A DNA stretch of 5,830 bases from Oscillospiraceae bacterium (GTDB lineage: Bacteria > Bacillota > Clostridia > Oscillospirales > Ruminococcaceae): the NCBI GenBank assembly GCA_017424665.1, contig JAFOYK010000199.1, positions 1 through 5,830 on the forward strand, in the 5' to 3' direction. Both the position numbers and the translations under genes were made by a program. The notes below the pieces were generated by a model, which did not search any database, was not told the DNA's origin, and saw nothing but the letters and a program-made list of their open reading frames with translations. Each line of letters starts with the position of its first letter. The stretch's first letter is position 1. Shown here in pieces: positions 5,110 through 5,830 of this stretch.

Positions 5110-5830
5110 ATTGAGAAACAGTGAACAGTGAATAAAAATATTTCTTTTGTTCCATAAGTTCATAAAATGTTCCGTGCTCAAAAATTCTGCCGTTTTTCAA
5201 AACAAGTATGGAGTCATATTTTTTGAGCAGATTTTCATCAAGATTGTGGGTAACAACAATTTTTGTTAATTCATCAAGCGACAAAATTGTATTTAGAATA
5301 TAAAAAGAAGTTTCTTTATCCAAAGCAGCGGTTGCTTCGTCAACAAGAAGAACGGGAGTTTTTCTAAGAAGACTTCTTGCAATAGAAATTCTCTGGCGTT
5401 CTCCGCCGGAAAGTCCGCTTCCGCTTTCTCCGCAGATAAAATCTTCGCCGCGTTCCGAAATAAGTTCGGAAAGTCCGGAAAGAAAAACAGCTTTTTCAAC
5501 ATCTTTATCATCAAAATCCCTGAACATTGTTATGTTGTTTCGGATTGAACTGTTAAATATAAAAACGTTCTGCTGAATAATAGAAATAATGTCATAAAGC
5601 GAATCACTGCAGATATCCCGAAGTTCTGTTTTGTCATAGGTTATTTTTCCGGAATATCCGCTGTGACCGGCGGATAAAAGGTTCAAAAGCGTGGATTTTC
5701 CGCTTCCGGAAGCACCGACCACAGCGTAACTTTTTCCGGCTTCAAATTTAAAATTGATGTCTTCAAGGGCGTTGTCTTTTCCGTTATAGGAAAAATAAAG
5801 ATCGGATATTTCAATTCCGTCTTTAAGCAT
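5108..5830 (-). CDS. ABC exporter, C-terminal nucleotide-binding domain (gene continues beyond window)
   Basis: This is the ATPase domain of an ABC transporter of the exporter (MsbA/LmrA/peptide-lipid) type, 240 residues to the stop. It opens with GIEISDLYFSYNG (5-17), the aromatic A-loop region that normally follows a transmembrane domain. It carries Walker A GASGSGKST (39-47), Q-loop Gln (86-87), a perfect signature LSGGERQ (140-146), Walker B VLLVDE (160-165) with the catalytic Glu, the D-loop AALD, and H-loop His195. All catalytic motifs are intact. The Met at 5830-5828 lies just before the domain. It is probably an internal residue of a longer TMD-NBD fusion whose membrane half lies past the window edge; a free-standing NBD starting there is less likely, because the domain fold and SLL-x-L-x-E-like C-terminus match fused exporters. 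The substrate cannot be told. Its stop codon overlaps the shared terminator. Confidence 0.92.
   Translation of the reverse strand: MLKDGIEISDLYFSYNGKDNALEDINFKFEAGKSYAVVGASGSGKSTLLNLLSAGHSGYSGKITYDKTELRDICSDSLYDIISIIQQNVFIFNSSIRNNITMFRDFDDKDVEKAVFLSGLSELISERGEDFICGESGSGLSGGERQRISIARSLLRKTPVLLVDEATAALDKETSFYILNTILSLDELTKIVVTHNLDENLLKKYDSILVLKNGRIFEHGTFYELMEQKKYFYSLFTVSQ

Noticed and set aside
1..5830. Mobile elements, CRISPR arrays, tRNA or rRNA genes
   Set aside because: No transposase or integrase motifs, no regularly spaced direct repeats, and no cloverleaf or rRNA-like sequence were seen on either strand.

Overview
The window looks like a piece of a low-to-mid GC Gram-positive (Firmicutes/Clostridia-type, probably gut Oscillospiraceae/Ruminococcaceae-like) chromosome. 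The signs are a lipobox-type signal peptide on a BMP-family binding protein, strong AGGAGG ribosome binding sites, TTG starts, a SigA-like promoter, short U-tract terminators, and an Xpt close to the Bacillus subtilis protein. This placement is inferred from style and family resemblance, not from a database search.

Layout. Positions 4103 down to 1 (minus strand) hold one purine-salvage/uptake gene set in the order promoter - xpt (xanthine phosphoribosyltransferase) - BMP-family lipoprotein - double-NBD sugar/nucleoside-type ABC ATPase - permease (cut by the window edge). Hairpin/U-tract signals lie between xpt and the lipoprotein gene, and a cluster of three lies between the lipoprotein and ATPase genes. 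The set reads as a complete BMP/PnrA-type nucleoside or purine importer joined to the enzyme that turns the base into a nucleotide. After an AT-rich divergent intergenic region, a plus-strand gene (4232-5080) encodes a 282-residue protein of unknown function. It is convergent with the C-terminal nucleotide-binding domain of an ABC exporter (5830-5108, minus), and a compact bidirectional terminator separates the two.

Most unusual point. The ATPase gene is full-length and in frame over 511 codons, but two TAA codons interrupt it 11 codons apart. One is just before, and the other inside, the Walker A loop of the first NBD. No frameshift is involved and the rest of the gene looks well preserved. 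TAA is used as a normal stop by neighbouring genes, so this is either a very recent nonsense lesion, a local sequence or assembly error, or (less likely) a readthrough case. As written, the importer would lack a working first ATPase site.

I found no mobile element, CRISPR array, tRNA or rRNA, and no purine riboswitch in the xpt leader. Apart from the broken ATPase and the uncharacterised plus-strand gene, this is ordinary chromosomal content; I do not see convincing evidence of a new biological system.
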